DNA from: Varroa destructor | Taxonomy: Eukaryota; Arthropoda; Arachnida; Mesostigmata; Varroidae | DNA length: 64,000 bases | Assembly: GCF_002443255.2 (NCBI RefSeq) | Contig: NW_019211458.1 | Span: 19,981,509-20,045,508, forward strand | Direction: 5' to 3' | Shown: positions 61,791-64,000 of the stretch, in pieces | Layout of the letters: each line of letters begins with the position of its first letter | How positions within the stretch are numbered: the first letter of the stretch is position 1 | The notes under the pieces: model-generated | Seen by the model: only the letters and a program-made list of their open reading frames with translations | Told to the model about the DNA's origin: nothing | The model's database searches: none | Made by a program: the position numbers and the translations under genes

Positions 61791-64000
61791 GCAACTGGGG
61801 ACCACAAAACAAAATTATTATAACTAAATAATTGCGTCTGTTTCAATCAATGAAGTTCGTTAATGTTTGAACAGGCTGACAGTCTGATAGGCCAACGCGG
61901 TGAGCGGAGCTATGGAACTGTTGCACTGCAACTTGGGCTGAGCGAAAAAAATAAGCGAATTAGATTAGCCCAAGGAGAGGAAAAATGGGCGGGGGCGAAG
62001 ACGATTATTCTTTATTACAATGTGCGCACTAATTTGTTAAGCCTGATAGCGCCAAATAGAGCAGTATAATTCCGCTCCCCAACCCGTTACAAACGAAGTT
62101 GTTTGTAGTTAGCCGTACGTATGCATCATTTCTTTTACCGGCAATATAGACGTACGTATATATATATATATATATACATGTCAAGATTCGATTGGCAGCA
62201 GTCTGTTTTCTTACAGCTTTTTCCATCGATAACCTGATTAATGCCAATTGATTTTAACGTTACTGTACTGCTCTCGGCTACATTATCTCTTGCTGCTATC
62301 GGTGATAGAAGGCCCTGGCGTTCTCGGCAACAGCTCATTGACAACAATAATAGAGCTTGTTGTCGCATTTGCTCGCGCCGCCAAATTCAAACTTATATGT
62401 GCCTAAAAACAACCCGCATATCGATGGAGGAGATCGTAATCCACAACATTATACTCGTTCGCGTCAGCTAGTCGGGCGTCGTTGTTGTGAATGCCATTTT
62501 CTGTTCGTTCGGCAATAGCTTCCGGCGCTAGCAGTTCACCCAGCCGACCTCCGGCTGCGCAGCTGTGCATACTTACATAGAGTCCGGGAGAAAAAGGCCG
62601 AAAATCGCTGGATTAAGTTGAACTGAACAGCAATGAGAGCAGTTGCAGTTGAGCTGGCTGGATACAGGCTAGACCAAAACAAGCTGGAGATATAATCTCT
62701 CAATTACTCACCCTCTCCTGCTATTTAGCAGCAACAACGGCAGCTTTTTAGGATTGAACGGCCCGGGCGAGACCAACCTTCACATACCCACATTTGCCTA
62801 GCAGGCCCTATAGCTATTTCGTTTGCAGTACGTTATCCAGAAACATAGGAGGCAACTGAGGAGGGTGGGTTAGAATGGACACTTGATTCGAGTTCGGATG
62901 TCCTCGCCGGATAGCAGCGGCATTGACTGACAAGGGCTACTTCCAATGACGCCGCTAGATAAAAGCTGGGTCTAATACAATAGTCGCTGCTGGGTTGAGA
63001 GCACCGGTCGAGCGCGTACGAACAATCCAGACATACAGAATCGACTTGAATCGTCTATCAAATGGCCAACGACATATAGCGTCGATGATGGTCAAACATT
63101 TGCTTCCGCTTCTGTTTGTTGGCTTATATTGATGTTACGCGGCCACTATACATGTGGTAGTCGGTATAGCACCAGCAATTGGCGAAATTTGGCAATCCGT
63201 CTGAACAACATCGGCATGATTGTTCTGGGACTAGCACTCCTCTGGCGACTGGATAGCGATGACCGTGTGTTTTCATAGATTTTAAAATACATTGAACACG
63301 TAGTAAGTTATAAGCAAGAGTCATGAGCAATCTAGATTAGTTGGCCTAGCGAATTTTTTCTCGTTTTTCCATCCATGTCAACGCTTCCAGTAATAAAATG
63401 CAGCCCTCTTCTGACCAGTGCTACGGCAAGAAGAAAACGTTGTTAAGCTTTTCAGGTCAAGTCGGAAGAAATGCTTCGAATCGGCTCGAGCGGTCTGGCT
63501 TATTACGGAACTTTTGCTTAACCTTTTCGTGTTGCACTGTCACACTGTGACGACCTGAGTCCCATTGCAAGGTACTCGAAAATGGTACGGCAATAGACAA
63601 AAAAAAAAGTGGACACTGACTATTTTGAAGTATCGAGCTGGACGCCTCGGAAGATCACATAGCAATTTTTATTCTGGTCGACTACTTCATATCTAAGCAT
63701 ATATTGCTTAAGATAGGGTCTTTCTTTTGGTGGTGGGTCAGGAGGTGTTACGAAGGTAATAATAAGGCAACACCCATTCAAAAGCAAAATCAAGTATCTG
63801 ATATCAGACTGTTTTAATTATAGTCCTGACTTGAGCAGCTGTAAGCCAATATGTTAAATAACTAGAAAATAACATGCCATAATGAAGCCGACGAATAAAA
63901 ATCTAGTTAGGATCAGGTTTATGAATCGCTTACCTCATCGTAGGCTTTTTAAACTGTTGCTATCTTCCATTTTACTGCACATAATGGGCCTCCACTATAC
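61791..64000. other. Right end of window, no gene recognised
   Basis: TA microsatellite at 62155-62176. GC-richer stretch at about 62.5-63.1 kb. No BTB-encoding exon or other domain was found on either strand. Confidence 0.55.
62155..62176. repeat. (TA)n microsatellite
   Basis: Uninterrupted TA dinucleotides following CGTACG. Confidence 0.95.

Overview
The window looks like nuclear DNA of an arachnid, most likely a mite of the Varroa/tick side of the Acari. The evidence is a tropomyosin gene whose exons read very like acarid group-10 (Der p 10-type) tropomyosins, compact exons set in introns of up to about 26 kb, GT-AG splice sites, many AT/GT microsatellites and decayed transposons. The species is an inference. 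There is no bacterial, viral or organellar signature.

Region 1 (1 to about 37 kb) is the 5' part of one tropomyosin gene on the minus strand. In transcription order it holds exon 1 (36399-36286, residues 1-38), exon 2 (34626-34501, residues 39-80), an alternative first coding exon for a short isoform (31019-30876, 48 residues), common exon 3 (4620-4487), and two equal-length alternatives for exon 4 (2627-2510 and 370-253). Residues 165-284 lie beyond the left edge. Two promoters (36.4 kb and about 31 kb) and a mutually exclusive exon-4 pair would give at least four N-terminal combinations. The 26-kb intron holds no gene I can support. It contains a decayed LINE-type reverse transcriptase fragment near 27.3-27.6 kb, a 21-bp perfect hairpin at 23.2 kb and several GC-richer low-complexity islands whose open frames look fortuitous.

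Region 2 (about 37.6-51 kb) appears intergenic: microsatellites, including a (TA)28 run, a 17-bp-arm hairpin at 37.9 kb, and no recognisable gene.

Region 3 (51.0-55.3 kb) carries two alternative 3' zinc-finger endings, minus strand, of what looks like a broad/tramtrack/lola-type BTB-zinc-finger transcription factor. Ending A is a single terminal exon (55274-54982). Ending B is two exons (52349-52246 and 51292-51044) that split the second finger. Both enter in the same splice phase, as expected if both are joined to common upstream exons, which must lie to the right, probably outside the window.

Region 4 (55.3-64 kb) is most likely intron or upstream DNA of that gene. It contains a tentative, decayed piggyBac-like transposase on the plus strand (about 61.1-61.8 kb).
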